A stretch of DNA of 64,000 bases, from assembly GCF_033170155.1 (NCBI RefSeq), contig NZ_CP137079.1:3100001-3164000 (forward strand), in the 5' to 3' direction. The stretch is from Raineyella sp. W15-4 (GTDB lineage Bacteria > Actinomycetota > Actinomycetes > Propionibacteriales > Propionibacteriaceae). Under the pieces are notes generated by a model that saw only the letters and a list, made by a program, of their open reading frames with translations, was not told the origin of the DNA and did not search any database. Shown in pieces: positions 44,825-54,478 of the stretch. A program made the position numbers and the translations under genes. Each line of letters begins with the position of its first letter. The stretch's first letter is position 1.

Positions 44825-44984
44825 GCAGTCGGACTCCCCCTGAACGAGACGGCATCGCCGTCATGCTACGGCGGGCGGACGGTCCTCGATGGCCATCTCA
44901 CACCAGCCGCCTACCGGCCGTATCCAGAATCACGGCGACACAGCCGCTACCATGGCCGCGCCGAACCAGCATCCAGGGGGGACG

Positions 44985-45896
44985 ATGTCCGAATCTGCTC
45001 AACTCTCCATCGTGATTCCCCATTACGGTGATCCTGGTCCTACCCAACAGTTGGTGGCGACCCTGCGGCGACAGAACGCCTTGATTCCCTTGGAGATCAT
45101 CGTCTCCGACGACGCATCTCCCCAGCCCTATCCGGATGATCTGGCTATTACGGTGGTCCGACGCCGAGAGAACGGCGGTTTCGGAAGCGCCGTCAACTCC
45201 GGGGTCGCGCACGCCACAGGCGAGTGGCTGATGATTCTCAACAGTGACCTGACCGTCGACTCCTCCTTCGTCGGGGATTGGCTGGCAGCGGCTGCTCCAT
45301 GGGGTGAGGCTGTCACCTCTCCCCGGATCATCTCGCCGAGCGGGGCGGAATCGTGGCCGGGCCGCCACTTTCCGACCATCGGCCACCAAGTGGTGGAGTG
45401 GCTCATCCCACTGGCTCGGTGGCGAGAGCTAAGGCTGCTGCACGAATGGGTAGGTCACGACACACGGGCAACAGGAGAAGTGACCCAAACGGTCGATTGG
45501 GTCGTCGGTGCAGCCCTGCTGATGCCGACAGCCACCTTCCGGGCTGCCGGAGGCTTCGACGAGGGGTTCTTCATGAACGCCGAAGAGGTCGATCTGCAGC
45601 GCCGGCTGCGGGACGGCGGGGTGCCGTCGGTCTACCTGGGCACCGTGACCGCCGAGCATGAGGGCGGCGGGTCCTCCGATCCCGAACGCCGCCGCCGGTG
45701 GTTGGTGACGTCACGCCTGCGCTACGCAGACAAATGGCCCCATGACGGATATCCCGGGGGGCGACGCAGTCTCGCCGCCTGGTTGACCGCCGCCTCGGTC
45801 GCCAACCTCGGGTGGAACGTCGGTCGGCGGCTGCTCGGGAGACCGGTTGCCCCGTGGAGGACATTCCGCTTCGAGCTGTCCCTCCTCCACCACTGA
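44985..45896 (+). CDS. GT2-family glycosyltransferase (rhamnosyltransferase-like)
   Basis: 303 aa. LSIVIPHYGDPGPTQQLVATL, IIVSDDASP, the ENGGFGSAVNSG segment and LNSDLTVDSSF (DxD as NSD) resemble rhamnosyltransferases of the WbbL type, and FFMNAEEVDLQRRLRDGG is the ED-like acceptor motif. ATG 44985 has GGGGGGACG upstream; a start at 44889 would add unconserved residues. It opens a run of four transferases on the plus strand. Confidence 0.88.
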   Translation: MSESAQLSIVIPHYGDPGPTQQLVATLRRQNALIPLEIIVSDDASPQPYPDDLAITVVRRRENGGFGSAVNSGVAHATGEWLMILNSDLTVDSSFVGDWLAAAAPWGEAVTSPRIISPSGAESWPGRHFPTIGHQVVEWLIPLARWRELRLLHEWVGHDTRATGEVTQTVDWVVGAALLMPTATFRAAGGFDEGFFMNAEEVDLQRRLRDGGVPSVYLGTVTAEHEGGGSSDPERRRRWLVTSRLRYADKWPHDGYPGGRRSLAAWLTAASVANLGWNVGRRLLGRPVAPWRTFRFELSLLHH

Positions 45897-45997
45897 AGCG
45901 GAACCAGACCCTCCGCAGCAAGAACTGAACACTGTGCGACTCACAGAGATTTGCTGTGAGAGAGTTGGGCTGCATCGAATCCGGGGGTGGGAGCGGC

Positions 45998-47086
45998 GTG
46001 GGGTCGACAGCGTTGTGGGTGGTGCCCGTGGCGGGCATCGGTGGCGTGGCACGGCATGTACTGGACGTCGTAGAAGCTGGAATCCCGGGCTGGCGGATCG
46101 TCGTCCTCGCCCCTGCCGGCCCACTGAGCGATCGACTGCACGAGCTGGGCGTGCCGACGTTGGTGGAGCAGTTCGGCCCGGAGGCCGGCCTTTCCGCCTC
46201 GCGACAAGCCCTGAGCCATGCCGTGACCCGGCTGCGGCCCGACGTGGTGCACACCCACTTGGCCTTCGCCGACGTGACGGCGGCCTCCATCTCACCCGGC
46301 CGTGCTGCCCTGGTCTCCACCGAGCACGGCATCGCCGCCGATGATCGGGTCTACCACCGTTCCGCCGCCCGTTCCGCCGCCGCGGCGGCTGTCCATCGCG
46401 CCCGGCTCGCCCGGTTCGACGCTCTGATCGCCGTTTCTCAGGCGACCGCCCTGGCGATGCAGGACAAGTGGCACCCGCGCCAGCCGATCACCGTGCTGCC
46501 CAACGGCGTCGACCGCCATCCCGAAGAGGATGCGACGGCGGGGAATCGGGCATCGGGGCTGCGGATCACCTCCCTGGCCCGGCTGGCCCCGGAGAAGGGC
46601 CTGCCGGAGCTGCTGGACGCCTTCGCCGTGGTGCTGGCCGACCACCCCGAGGCACGTCTCACCGTCGCCGGCGAGGGGCCCCTGCAGGAGGACCTGGTCC
46701 GGCGCAGCCTCGTGCTGGGCATCGACCGGGCGGTGGAGTTTCCCGGGTTCGTCGATGCCACCGCGCAGCTGGCCCGCACCGACGTGCTGGCCCAACTGTC
46801 GGTCTGGGAGAACTGCTCCTACAGCCTGCTCGACGCCGTCGTGGCCGGCGCCGGGGTTGTCGCTACGCCGGTCGGGGGCAACCCGGAGATTCTTCCCGAA
46901 CGCTGCCTGATCGGCCGGGACGACCCCGAGGCGGTCGCTGCCGTCCTCGTCGATCAGGGCCTGCGCCCGGATTACCGTCCCGCCCTGCGGCCCGCCTGGC
47001 CGTCATGCACGGACATGACGGCCCGCCTTGCTGATATCTATGAGTCGGCCGTGATGACGCGACAACGTAGGAGACGAAGTGCCTGA
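45998..47086 (+). CDS. GT4-family glycosyltransferase
   Basis: 362 aa. GT-B fold: VVPVAGIGGVARHVLDVV at the N-terminus, VVHTHLAFADV, AVSQATALAM, LPNGVDRH and ARLAPEKGLPELLDAFA, then ending with AVVAGAGVVATPVGGNPEI, the nucleotide-sugar site. GTG 45998 places the conserved start right after a GGGAGCGGC; GTG 45956 is possible. The stop overlaps the next gene by 8 bp. Confidence 0.9.
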   Translation: MGSTALWVVPVAGIGGVARHVLDVVEAGIPGWRIVVLAPAGPLSDRLHELGVPTLVEQFGPEAGLSASRQALSHAVTRLRPDVVHTHLAFADVTAASISPGRAALVSTEHGIAADDRVYHRSAARSAAAAAVHRARLARFDALIAVSQATALAMQDKWHPRQPITVLPNGVDRHPEEDATAGNRASGLRITSLARLAPEKGLPELLDAFAVVLADHPEARLTVAGEGPLQEDLVRRSLVLGIDRAVEFPGFVDATAQLARTDVLAQLSVWENCSYSLLDAVVAGAGVVATPVGGNPEILPERCLIGRDDPEAVAAVLVDQGLRPDYRPALRPAWPSCTDMTARLADIYESAVMTRQRRRRSA

Positions 47087-48122
47087 CCTGACCCTCGCCG
47101 CGAACAACGGCGCTATCGGCGGAGGCGAAGTGATGCTCCTGCTGATGGCGAAGTTGGCCCGGGAGTTGGGTCTGGAGGTCGCCATTGTGGCGCCCGACGA
47201 CTCCGCCGTGGCGCGGCGGGCCGACGAGCTCGGCTTCCCGACCACCGGCATCCGCGGGCGCAACCGCAGCGAGTACATCCCCAACCTGCGTCGCTGGGAC
47301 CGCCGCGAGCGCGACGGCCTACTGTGGTGCCACGGTCTGGTGCCGGCGCTGGCGACCACGGGTCACCCTCATCGCGTGGTGCAGCTCCACCAACGGCCCC
47401 GGTCGTGGATGGCCGGTGCCGCGGGACTCGTCGCCGCTGCCGGCAGCACGAAGGCCGTGGTGCCGTCCGAGTTCATGCGTTCCCGACTGCCCGGCACGAC
47501 CGCACTGCCCAACTGGACCGCCCCACTCGACGTCATCGCTCGCCCCCGTGAGGAGGGCGCTCCGGTGGTGCTCGGCTTCATCGGGCGGCTGTCCCCGGAC
47601 AAGGGCATCCTGGTCCTGGCCGAGGCCGTCCGGCAGCTGGATGAACGTCACCCCGGCAAAGTCCGACTGTTGCTGGCCGGTGAACCGCTCTTCGTCAACG
47701 AGGAGGACCAGCGCCGGGTCGAGGAGGCGCTCGCCCCGCTGGCCCCGATCACCGACCGGCGCGGCTGGATGGATCGTTGCGCCTTCTTCGCCGCGGTGGA
47801 TCTCGCCGTCTTCCCCTCGGTCTGGGGCGAACCCTTCGGTTTGGTGGTCGCCGAGGCGATGGCCGCCGGGGTGCCGTTCGTGATCAGCGATGCCGGGGCG
47901 CTGCCCGAGGTGGCCGGCCCCGAGCATCCCTGGGTCGCCCACACAGCAGATCCCCAGAGTCTGGCGGAGACGATCGAGGGTGCGGTAGTGGCCGACCAGA
48001 CGGAGATCGTCGCCTGTGCCCGGCGTCGATGGGAGACCCACTTCTCGCCGGACGCGGCCCGGGAGCGGCTCCGGATCCTCTTCACCGAGCTGGGCGTGCT
48101 GTCGGTGGAGGCCGGGCGATGA
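47079..48122 (+). CDS. GT4-family glycosyltransferase
   Basis: 347 aa. The N-terminus NNGAIGGGEVMLLLMAKLARELG has the Gly-rich donor-fold start; FIGRLSPDKGILVLAEAV and GEPFGLVVAEAMAAGVPFV (EX7E-like) complete the GT-B pattern. GTG 47079 follows GTAGGAGACGAA and overlaps the preceding stop. It overlaps the next gene by ATGA. Donor unknown. Confidence 0.9.
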   Translation: MPDLTLAANNGAIGGGEVMLLLMAKLARELGLEVAIVAPDDSAVARRADELGFPTTGIRGRNRSEYIPNLRRWDRRERDGLLWCHGLVPALATTGHPHRVVQLHQRPRSWMAGAAGLVAAAGSTKAVVPSEFMRSRLPGTTALPNWTAPLDVIARPREEGAPVVLGFIGRLSPDKGILVLAEAVRQLDERHPGKVRLLLAGEPLFVNEEDQRRVEEALAPLAPITDRRGWMDRCAFFAAVDLAVFPSVWGEPFGLVVAEAMAAGVPFVISDAGALPEVAGPEHPWVAHTADPQSLAETIEGAVVADQTEIVACARRRWETHFSPDAARERLRILFTELGVLSVEAGR

Positions 48123-49057
48123 CAGCATCACCGGAGGTTTCTGTCGTCATCCCGTCCCGTGCCGGTGCCGCCCGGTTGCCCGTCCTGCTGCGGGCCCTCG
48201 AGGGGCAGAGCAATCCCTCGTGGGAGGCCGTCGTCGTGCTGGACGGCGACATCGACGGTTCCGAGCAGGTCGTCGCGGCGTACCGGCACCTGCCGGTGCG
48301 TACCATCGTCTTTCCCGAGAACCGCGGCCGGGTGAGCGCCCTCAACGCCGGTTTCGAGGCCGCCCAGGGCCGCATCCTCGCCCGCTGCGACGACGATCTG
48401 GAGCCCGGGCCACGCTACATTGCCCGGCTGATCGAGCGTCATCGCGGGGCGCCGGTGGGCGTGATCGGCATCTATCTGAACACCTTTCCGGAGTCGCCCT
48501 ACGCGCGCGTCTACGGGCGTCCCACCGACGTGAGATTCCGTGCCGACGCCTATGCCACCGCCCCGGCTACCACCTGGCGTTACTGGGCGGGCAATGTCTC
48601 GGTCACCCGCGCAACGTACGACCTGGTCGGACCGTACGACCCGGACTACCGGGCGTACGGCTGGGAGGATGTCGACTGGGGATTCCGGCTGCACGAGGCC
48701 GGTGTGCCGATCGTGCTCGCCCCCGAGCTGGCCACGCCGCACCATGCTGCGGCCCAGTCCGTGCAGTCGCGAACCAAGCGGGCCTTCCACTCGGGAGCCG
48801 CGCGCCGGACCTTCGAGACCAAACACGGCACCTGGCAGCTGCCGCCCGCTGCCCCGACCGCACGCACCCCATGGAACGCCCTCGTTCGATCGGTGGGCCG
48901 CTGGGACAAGGCACGGCTCACGGCCGTCGCCGAGCGGTTGAATAATCAGCTCGGGCGACTACCCGAGCCGCTGGCGCGGAAACTCGTGGCACTGACCGTC
49001 GAGGGCGCGGCGGTCTCGGGGTACGCCCACGCCGAGCAGGCGCGGGCAGACTTCTGA
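48119..49057 (+). CDS. GT2-family glycosyltransferase
   Basis: 312 aa. VSVVIPSRAGAARLPVLLRAL, VVVLDGDIDGSE and ILARCDDDLEPGP (DDD) form the GT-A site; YGWEDVDWGFRLHEAG is the acceptor-side ED motif. ATG 48119 shares ATGA with the upstream stop. It is the last gene of the 44985-49057 transferase run and faces the Wzy-like polymerase. Confidence 0.9.
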   Translation: MTASPEVSVVIPSRAGAARLPVLLRALEGQSNPSWEAVVVLDGDIDGSEQVVAAYRHLPVRTIVFPENRGRVSALNAGFEAAQGRILARCDDDLEPGPRYIARLIERHRGAPVGVIGIYLNTFPESPYARVYGRPTDVRFRADAYATAPATTWRYWAGNVSVTRATYDLVGPYDPDYRAYGWEDVDWGFRLHEAGVPIVLAPELATPHHAAAQSVQSRTKRAFHSGAARRTFETKHGTWQLPPAAPTARTPWNALVRSVGRWDKARLTAVAERLNNQLGRLPEPLARKLVALTVEGAAVSGYAHAEQARADF

Positions 49058-49175
49058 CCTGACGACTCTGCACGGAGCCGCCGATGATTGCATGGCGCTC
49101 CGACCACTGAGATGACCCTAGGGCCGGGGTAAGCACCCACTCTGCTCAGGGCAGACACGCTCGCAGCGGTTCAGG

Positions 49176-50399
49176 TCACGGCACCACAGCACCGCGATCC
49201 TCCTCCGCATCGGGTTGTCCGTCACGAGCATCGGCGCGCCTTCTCAACGTACCCTGCAGGCCGGCAGCCACGAGGAGTCCCCAGCTGACCGTCAGGAACA
49301 CTTCTCCTAGTTGCCATGCACACACGAGCAGCGCGACGGTCGCACTCTCCACCATCCCTTCGCTCCACGAGACAGAGGTCGACCGGAGCGGGCGGAGAGC
49401 GGCGAGGACGGTGATCCCCAGCACAACGATCAATGCTACGTAGCCACCCTCGACGAACAACGTGTCGTAGGAGTTGTGGAAGTAGAACCTTCCCTGCGGA
49501 ATGTTCACGAAGGCCTCACCGAGCCCGAGACCCTGGGGTGGGGTGACGGCGACCTTCTCGCTCACTCCCGCCGCGATCTGCTCCCGGAACCAGTCGGTCC
49601 CGGTCCGGTCGGCAAAGATGCCGATCCGGGCGAATCGCTCCTCGGCGAACTGCAGGCCCCAGACCAGCAAAGCGCCGGCCCCGAGACGGAACACCACCGA
49701 TAGTCGGGCGGCAAAGAAGATCCAGACGACCGCCGCCGCCGTGCCTGCCATCGTGGTCCGTGACCCGGTGAGGAAGATCAGGACGGCGAAGATGAGGAAG
49801 GCCGCGATGCGCTCTCGCCGTGAGTTCAGGGTTACGAGCAAGAGCAGCCCACCCATGGCATACACCAGACCAGCCGTATTCTTGTCGCCGGCGAACCCGG
49901 TCAGGTAATCCTGGTAAGGGTGCGGGGCGACTCCGGCATAGAACAGCACGGCGTTGATCACCAAGCCGGTGGCAAATCCCTTGATGACGGACGGGAAGTG
50001 GAGGCGGCCGCTGGCCAGGGCACCCACGAAGGTCAACAAGATGGCCATCCGGAACAGGCGACGCACCCAGTCACTCGCCCCTGCGCTCTGCACACCGGAT
50101 GCCGAGACGGCCGCGTAGTAGCCGATCAGCAGCACGAAGGCCCAGATGTACCCGTTGACCGGCCTCAGGGGCCAGCGGGGGTGCCTCAGCGCCGCGACAA
50201 CCAACAGCACTGCCATGGCGAGATAGCTGGCGGGGAAGGAGATCGGAAGTCCAGGGATGGCTGCTTGGGCGAAAAGGAAGACAGATGGGCCGAACTCGAG
50301 CAGTCTGATGTCGTCGAACCATCGTCCCGAGGCTGTGGCCTCGGCATCGGGCACACCAGTGACAATCCCGGGCAACGCCCGCGCGACCGTTCCCGACAC
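49176..50399 (-). CDS. O-antigen polymerase/ligase-like membrane protein (Wzy/WaaL type)
   Basis: 407 aa with about ten hydrophobic segments. The long extracytoplasmic loop (about 240-310) with HNSYDTLFVEGG and GLGLGEAFV matches the Wzy_C/O-antigen ligase pattern, where His and Asn near the loop bind the undecaprenyl-linked chain. GTG 50399 behind GGAGGGGATGAGGAA is preferred to GTG 50429. It would polymerise or ligate the repeat unit. Confidence 0.85.
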   Translation of the reverse strand: MSGTVARALPGIVTGVPDAEATASGRWFDDIRLLEFGPSVFLFAQAAIPGLPISFPASYLAMAVLLVVAALRHPRWPLRPVNGYIWAFVLLIGYYAAVSASGVQSAGASDWVRRLFRMAILLTFVGALASGRLHFPSVIKGFATGLVINAVLFYAGVAPHPYQDYLTGFAGDKNTAGLVYAMGGLLLLVTLNSRRERIAAFLIFAVLIFLTGSRTTMAGTAAAVVWIFFAARLSVVFRLGAGALLVWGLQFAEERFARIGIFADRTGTDWFREQIAAGVSEKVAVTPPQGLGLGEAFVNIPQGRFYFHNSYDTLFVEGGYVALIVVLGITVLAALRPLRSTSVSWSEGMVESATVALLVCAWQLGEVFLTVSWGLLVAAGLQGTLRRRADARDGQPDAEEDRGAVVP

Positions 50400-50689
50400 T
50401 TCCTCATCCCCTCCGACCACGCGATACACTCATCGCCGTGGACGGCACCGCGATTCCCGTGAGCTACATCGTGGAAGCCCAGTCCGAGCGACAAGCAGCC
50501 ACTGCGGCACTTTAGCATCACAGGAGCATCACCGGCCTGTCCTCGGCCGAGGCCCCCTTCCGTCAGTCTGTGGAAGCTATCAGAGCCACCAGCGCCGCAC
50601 AGCTTCTTCCCAGCCACAGCGGTCCACCGTCACAGCCACCGCCCCCGTCGGGCTAGAGTCGGATCCGTTGAGTTGATCGTGGGGGCAAG

Positions 50690-51385
50690 TTGAGCATTCT
50701 GTGTGTGATCCCGGCGCGTGGCGGGTCGAAGGGGATCCCCCGCAAGAACCTGCGGGAGGTCGGGGGCCGTCCCCTCATCACCTGGACCGTCGAGCAGGCC
50801 CTTGCCGCCGAGGCGGACCTGCATGTGCTGGTGTCCACCGATGACGAGGAGATCGCCGAGGTCGCCCGGGCCGCCGGCGCCGATGTGCCGTGGCTGCGGC
50901 CGGCCGCCCTCGCCGCCGACACAGCTGCCACCGAGCCGACCGTGGAACACGCCATCGACCAGGTCACCGCCGCAAGCGGCAAGGAGCCGGAGGCGGTCCT
51001 GCTGCTGCAGGCCACTTCGCCGATCCGGCTGCCCGGCACTCTCGACCGTGCCGTCAGGCAGTACACCGAGACCGGCGTCGACTCGCTGATCGGCGTGATC
51101 CCACGCTCGCCCTTTTTCTGGTGGGCCTCCGATCCGCCACGCGCCGACTACGACCCGGCCCATCGCCAACGTCGCCAGGACATGCGTCCCGAGCAGCTGC
51201 GCTACTACGAGAACGGCTCGCTCTACCTCACCCGTACGTCCATCTACCGCGAACAGCACAACCGGATCGGCGGACGGATCGGTCTGTTCGTGATGAACCA
51301 GGTCGAGGGCATCGACATCGACACCCTCGCCGACCTGCACCTGGCCGACGCCTACCTCTCGCACCCGGAATGGATCACCGCATGA
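50690..51385 (+). CDS. CMP-nonulosonate (sialate-type) cytidylyltransferase
   Basis: 231 aa. CVIPARGGSKGIPRKNL (residues 5-21) is the CTP-binding signature of the NeuA/KdsB group; LLLQATSPIR and the metal-side IDTLADL segment, ending EGIDIDT, fit NeuA. It would activate a nonulosonic acid (sialic, legionaminic or pseudaminic type) with CMP. TTG 50690 follows GGGGGCAAG. The ATGA overlap with the next gene links it to the synthase. Which sugar is made cannot be told from sequence. Confidence 0.88.
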   Translation: MSILCVIPARGGSKGIPRKNLREVGGRPLITWTVEQALAAEADLHVLVSTDDEEIAEVARAAGADVPWLRPAALAADTAATEPTVEHAIDQVTAASGKEPEAVLLLQATSPIRLPGTLDRAVRQYTETGVDSLIGVIPRSPFFWWASDPPRADYDPAHRQRRQDMRPEQLRYYENGSLYLTRTSIYREQHNRIGGRIGLFVMNQVEGIDIDTLADLHLADAYLSHPEWITA

Positions 51386-53631
51386 TCATCGAACGCCAGC
51401 TCGCGCCGTACGTCGTGTTCTCCGAGGATCCGGTGCTGACCGCGCTGCAGAAGATCACCGCCAACAAGGCCCGCCAGATCTTCTGCGTCAACGAGCACGG
51501 CCACCTCGACGGGTCCCTCTCCGATGGCGACTTCCGACGCTGGATCGTCGCCCAGCCGACCCCCGATCTGGCCACCGCCACCGTGGCCGTCGCGAACACC
51601 TCCCTCACCTCGGTACAGGAGGGCACTCCGGTGGCCGACATCGAGGCACTGTTCCGGCCCGGTGTCACCCACATCCCGATCGTCGACGCCCAGGAGCGGC
51701 TGGTCGCGATCGCGGTGCAGCGGGCCGCGGAGCTGCGGCTCGGCCGGCATCTGGTCGGCCCGGACGCCCCGGCGGTGGTCATCGCCGAGATCGGCAACAA
51801 CCACAACGGCTCGGTGGCGCTGGCCAAGGAGCTGATCGACCTGGCGGTGGGCGCCGGCGCCGACATCGTCAAGTTCCAGCTGCGCGACCTGGCGGCCCTC
51901 TACCGCCACCAGGGGGCGGCGCTGACCACCGGGGAGGACCTCGGCGCCCAGTACACCCTTGACCTGCTCAGCAAATTCTCGCTGAGTGTCGAGCAGATGT
52001 ACGAGGTCTTCGACCATGCGAAGGCCCGCGACATCGACGTGATGTGCACCCCGTGGGACATCCCCAGCCTGGACGCGCTGGCCGCGTACGGCATCCCGGC
52101 GCTGAAGATCGCCTCAGCCGACCTGACCAACCACACCCTGCTGCGCGCCGCCGCCGCGCACGGTCTGCCGATGGTGCTGTCGACCGGCATGTCGACCGAG
52201 GCGGAGATCCGCGAGACCGTCCGCCTGGTCCAGAGCACCGGCGTGCCGTTCGCACTGCTGCAGTGCCAGTCGACCTATCCGGCGCCGTACGCGTCACTGA
52301 ACCTCGCCTACATGGGCCGGCTCGCCGAGCTCGGCTCCTGCCCGGTCGGCTACTCCGGCCACGAACGCGGCTGGCACGTGCCGCTGGCCGCGGTCGCCCG
52401 TGGCGCGAAGATCGTCGAGAAGCACTTCACCGTCGACCGGACGATGGAGGGCAACGACCACGTGGTGTCGCTGCTGCCCGACGAGTTCGCCACCATGGTG
52501 CGAGAGATCCGCGAGGTGGAGGAGTCCCTCGGCAGCACCGCCCCCCGCGTCGTCTCCGCCGGCGAGGTGATGAACCGCGCCAACCTCGCCAAGAGCCTGG
52601 TCGCCACCCGACGGATCGAGGTCGGCCAGCGGATCGACGCCGAGGCCGTCGCGGTGAAGAGCCCCGGCCGCGGCCTGCAGCCGAACCGGCTGGCCGAGCT
52701 GGTCGGCCGGCAGAGCGTCCGGGTGGTGGAGGCCGGCGACTTCTTCTACGACGGCGACGTCGACGACACCGCCGCCCGCCCCCGGCCCTACACCTTCCGC
52801 CGGCCGTGGGGGGTGCCGGTGCGCTACCACGATCTGTTCCCGATCCTCGGCGCCGGCTCCAATCCCGATTTCGTCGAGTTCCACTACTCGTACAAGGACC
52901 TCGACATCGAGCCGTCCGAGGTCTTCTCCGAGCGACTGCCGATCGGCTACACCTGCCACCTGCCCGACCTGTTCGCCGGCGACTTCATCCTCGACCTCGC
53001 CTCCTTCGACGACGAGATCTGGGAGCGGTCGATCCACGAGATGCAGCGCTCGATCGACCGCACCCGCCAGCTGCGCCGCTGGTTCACCCAGGACGAGGAC
53101 CCGATCTTCGTCGCCACCCTCGGCGGGTTCACCCAGGACGGCTTCGTCGACCGCGACCGGGTGCCGGCGATGTACGAGCGGATCGCCGACGGCCTGGCCC
53201 GGGTCGACGCCAGTGGCGTACGGCTGTGCCCGCAGACCCTGCCGCCCTATCCTTGGCTGATGGGTGGCCAGCAGTACCACAACCTGTTCCTGCACCTGGA
53301 CGACACGGTCGACTTCGCCGAGACGTACGGCTACCGGCTCACCTTCGACATCTCCCACTCCAAGCTCGCCGCGAACTACACCGGCACCCCGTGGTCGGCG
53401 TACGTGGAGCGGCTCACCCCGCTGTCGGAACACTTCCACGTGGTCGACGCCACCGGCGTGGACGGGGAGGGCGTCCAGGTCGGCGAGGGCGAGGTCGACT
53501 TCGCGGCGCTGGCCGAGGCGATGGACCGGCTGGCACCGGGTCGGTCGTTCATCCCCGAGATCTGGATGGGCCATGTCAACACCGGGCAGGGCTTCTGGCA
53601 CGCCCTCAACCTGCTCGAGGAGTGGTTCTGA
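51382..53631 (+). CDS. CBS-NeuB-SAF-TIM-barrel fusion, nonulosonate synthase
   Basis: 749 aa, four parts. Residues 1-125: a CBS pair (GSLSDGDFRRWIV, then HIPIVDAQERLVAIAV), probably nucleotide-sensing. 130-385: NeuB synthase barrel with EIGNNHNGS, KFQLRDL, KIASADL, STGMSTEAEI, QCQSTYP and GYSGHERG, condensing phosphoenolpyruvate with an amino sugar. 395-460: SAF domain (VATRRIEVGQRIDAEAVAVKSP and GRGLQPN). 475-749: a second TIM barrel like AP-endonuclease-2/sugar-isomerase domains (HYSYKDLD, FDISHSK, HVVDATG, PEIWMGH). Fusions of NeuB with an isomerase-like barrel occur elsewhere, but I cannot say how common this CBS-headed form is. ATG overlaps the upstream stop. Confidence 0.92.
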   Translation: MIIERQLAPYVVFSEDPVLTALQKITANKARQIFCVNEHGHLDGSLSDGDFRRWIVAQPTPDLATATVAVANTSLTSVQEGTPVADIEALFRPGVTHIPIVDAQERLVAIAVQRAAELRLGRHLVGPDAPAVVIAEIGNNHNGSVALAKELIDLAVGAGADIVKFQLRDLAALYRHQGAALTTGEDLGAQYTLDLLSKFSLSVEQMYEVFDHAKARDIDVMCTPWDIPSLDALAAYGIPALKIASADLTNHTLLRAAAAHGLPMVLSTGMSTEAEIRETVRLVQSTGVPFALLQCQSTYPAPYASLNLAYMGRLAELGSCPVGYSGHERGWHVPLAAVARGAKIVEKHFTVDRTMEGNDHVVSLLPDEFATMVREIREVEESLGSTAPRVVSAGEVMNRANLAKSLVATRRIEVGQRIDAEAVAVKSPGRGLQPNRLAELVGRQSVRVVEAGDFFYDGDVDDTAARPRPYTFRRPWGVPVRYHDLFPILGAGSNPDFVEFHYSYKDLDIEPSEVFSERLPIGYTCHLPDLFAGDFILDLASFDDEIWERSIHEMQRSIDRTRQLRRWFTQDEDPIFVATLGGFTQDGFVDRDRVPAMYERIADGLARVDASGVRLCPQTLPPYPWLMGGQQYHNLFLHLDDTVDFAETYGYRLTFDISHSKLAANYTGTPWSAYVERLTPLSEHFHVVDATGVDGEGVQVGEGEVDFAALAEAMDRLAPGRSFIPEIWMGHVNTGQGFWHALNLLEEWF

Positions 53632-54350
53632 ACGGCTACGACGGTCGTCGGGACGGGCGCGACCAGGACGGGCACCGCGGTCCCGACCACGGTGCCCAGG
53701 ACCGTCGCGACGCCCGTCGGGCCGACCCGCGCCCCCCGCTGACCCTGATCGAGTCCGCGCCGCGCCGCGCCATCCTGCCCGACGATCCGGTCCCTGAGCA
53801 GGCGATCCGGCCGGCCCCGCGGCCGCCCGGACACTTCCGGGTGGTGTACGTGTGCTCGGCCAACATCTGCCGATCCGCCTACGCGGAGGGCCGCAGCCGG
53901 GCTCTGGTCGGGCGGCGCGGCTGGGTGCGGTTCACCAGTGCCGGCACCGACGGGACGGATCCGCAGCCGATGGATCCGTGGATGGCCGCCGAGTTGGTCG
54001 CCCGCGGGGGTGACCCGACTGGCGTCTTCGGCGCCCGCTACCGCCCCGACGACCTCGAGGCCGCCGATCTGGTGCTGCCGATGACCGACCAGCAGCGGCT
54101 CCGGCTGCTCGACGAGGTGCCGGCCTGCCATGCCCGGATCTTCACCCTGGGCCAGTTCACCCGCGCCGCCGCCGAGGCGGGCCGGCGGCTGCGGGCCGGC
54201 GACCTCGTCGCCTGGATCGCCAGCCAGCGGCCGGCACCCGATCCGGCCGAGGACGTCCCCGACCCGTACGGTCGCGGGGAGGCCGCCGCCCGCGAGACCG
54301 CGCGGATCCTCGACGACTATCTGCTGGAGCTGCTTCCGCGGCTGGCGTGA
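53622..54350 (+). CDS. Low-molecular-weight protein tyrosine phosphatase
   Basis: 242 aa. The P-loop CSANICRS (Cys78, Arg84) and the general-acid DPYGRG near residue 210 are diagnostic. In Gram-positive glycan loci such phosphatases dephosphorylate the Wzc/BY-kinase (58298), so it may be the Wzb partner. The first 70 residues are Asp/Arg/Gly-rich and disordered, unusual for the family, which normally starts near the P-loop. GTG 53622 lies inside the end of the preceding gene behind CGAGGA; a shorter start is possible but no good codon is seen. Confidence 0.88.
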   Translation: MVLNGYDGRRDGRDQDGHRGPDHGAQDRRDARRADPRPPLTLIESAPRRAILPDDPVPEQAIRPAPRPPGHFRVVYVCSANICRSAYAEGRSRALVGRRGWVRFTSAGTDGTDPQPMDPWMAAELVARGGDPTGVFGARYRPDDLEAADLVLPMTDQQRLRLLDEVPACHARIFTLGQFTRAAAEAGRRLRAGDLVAWIASQRPAPDPAEDVPDPYGRGEAAARETARILDDYLLELLPRLA

Positions 54351-54478
54351 CCGCTCGAACGCACTCACCTGCCGCGGTCAGGGCGCACCGTTCTTGGACA
54401 GGCGGCAACCCCAGCGACGACTGAGGTGGATGCCCCAGCCGTGACCCAGATGGCCGGACCGGGCGACCAGTCGATCGC

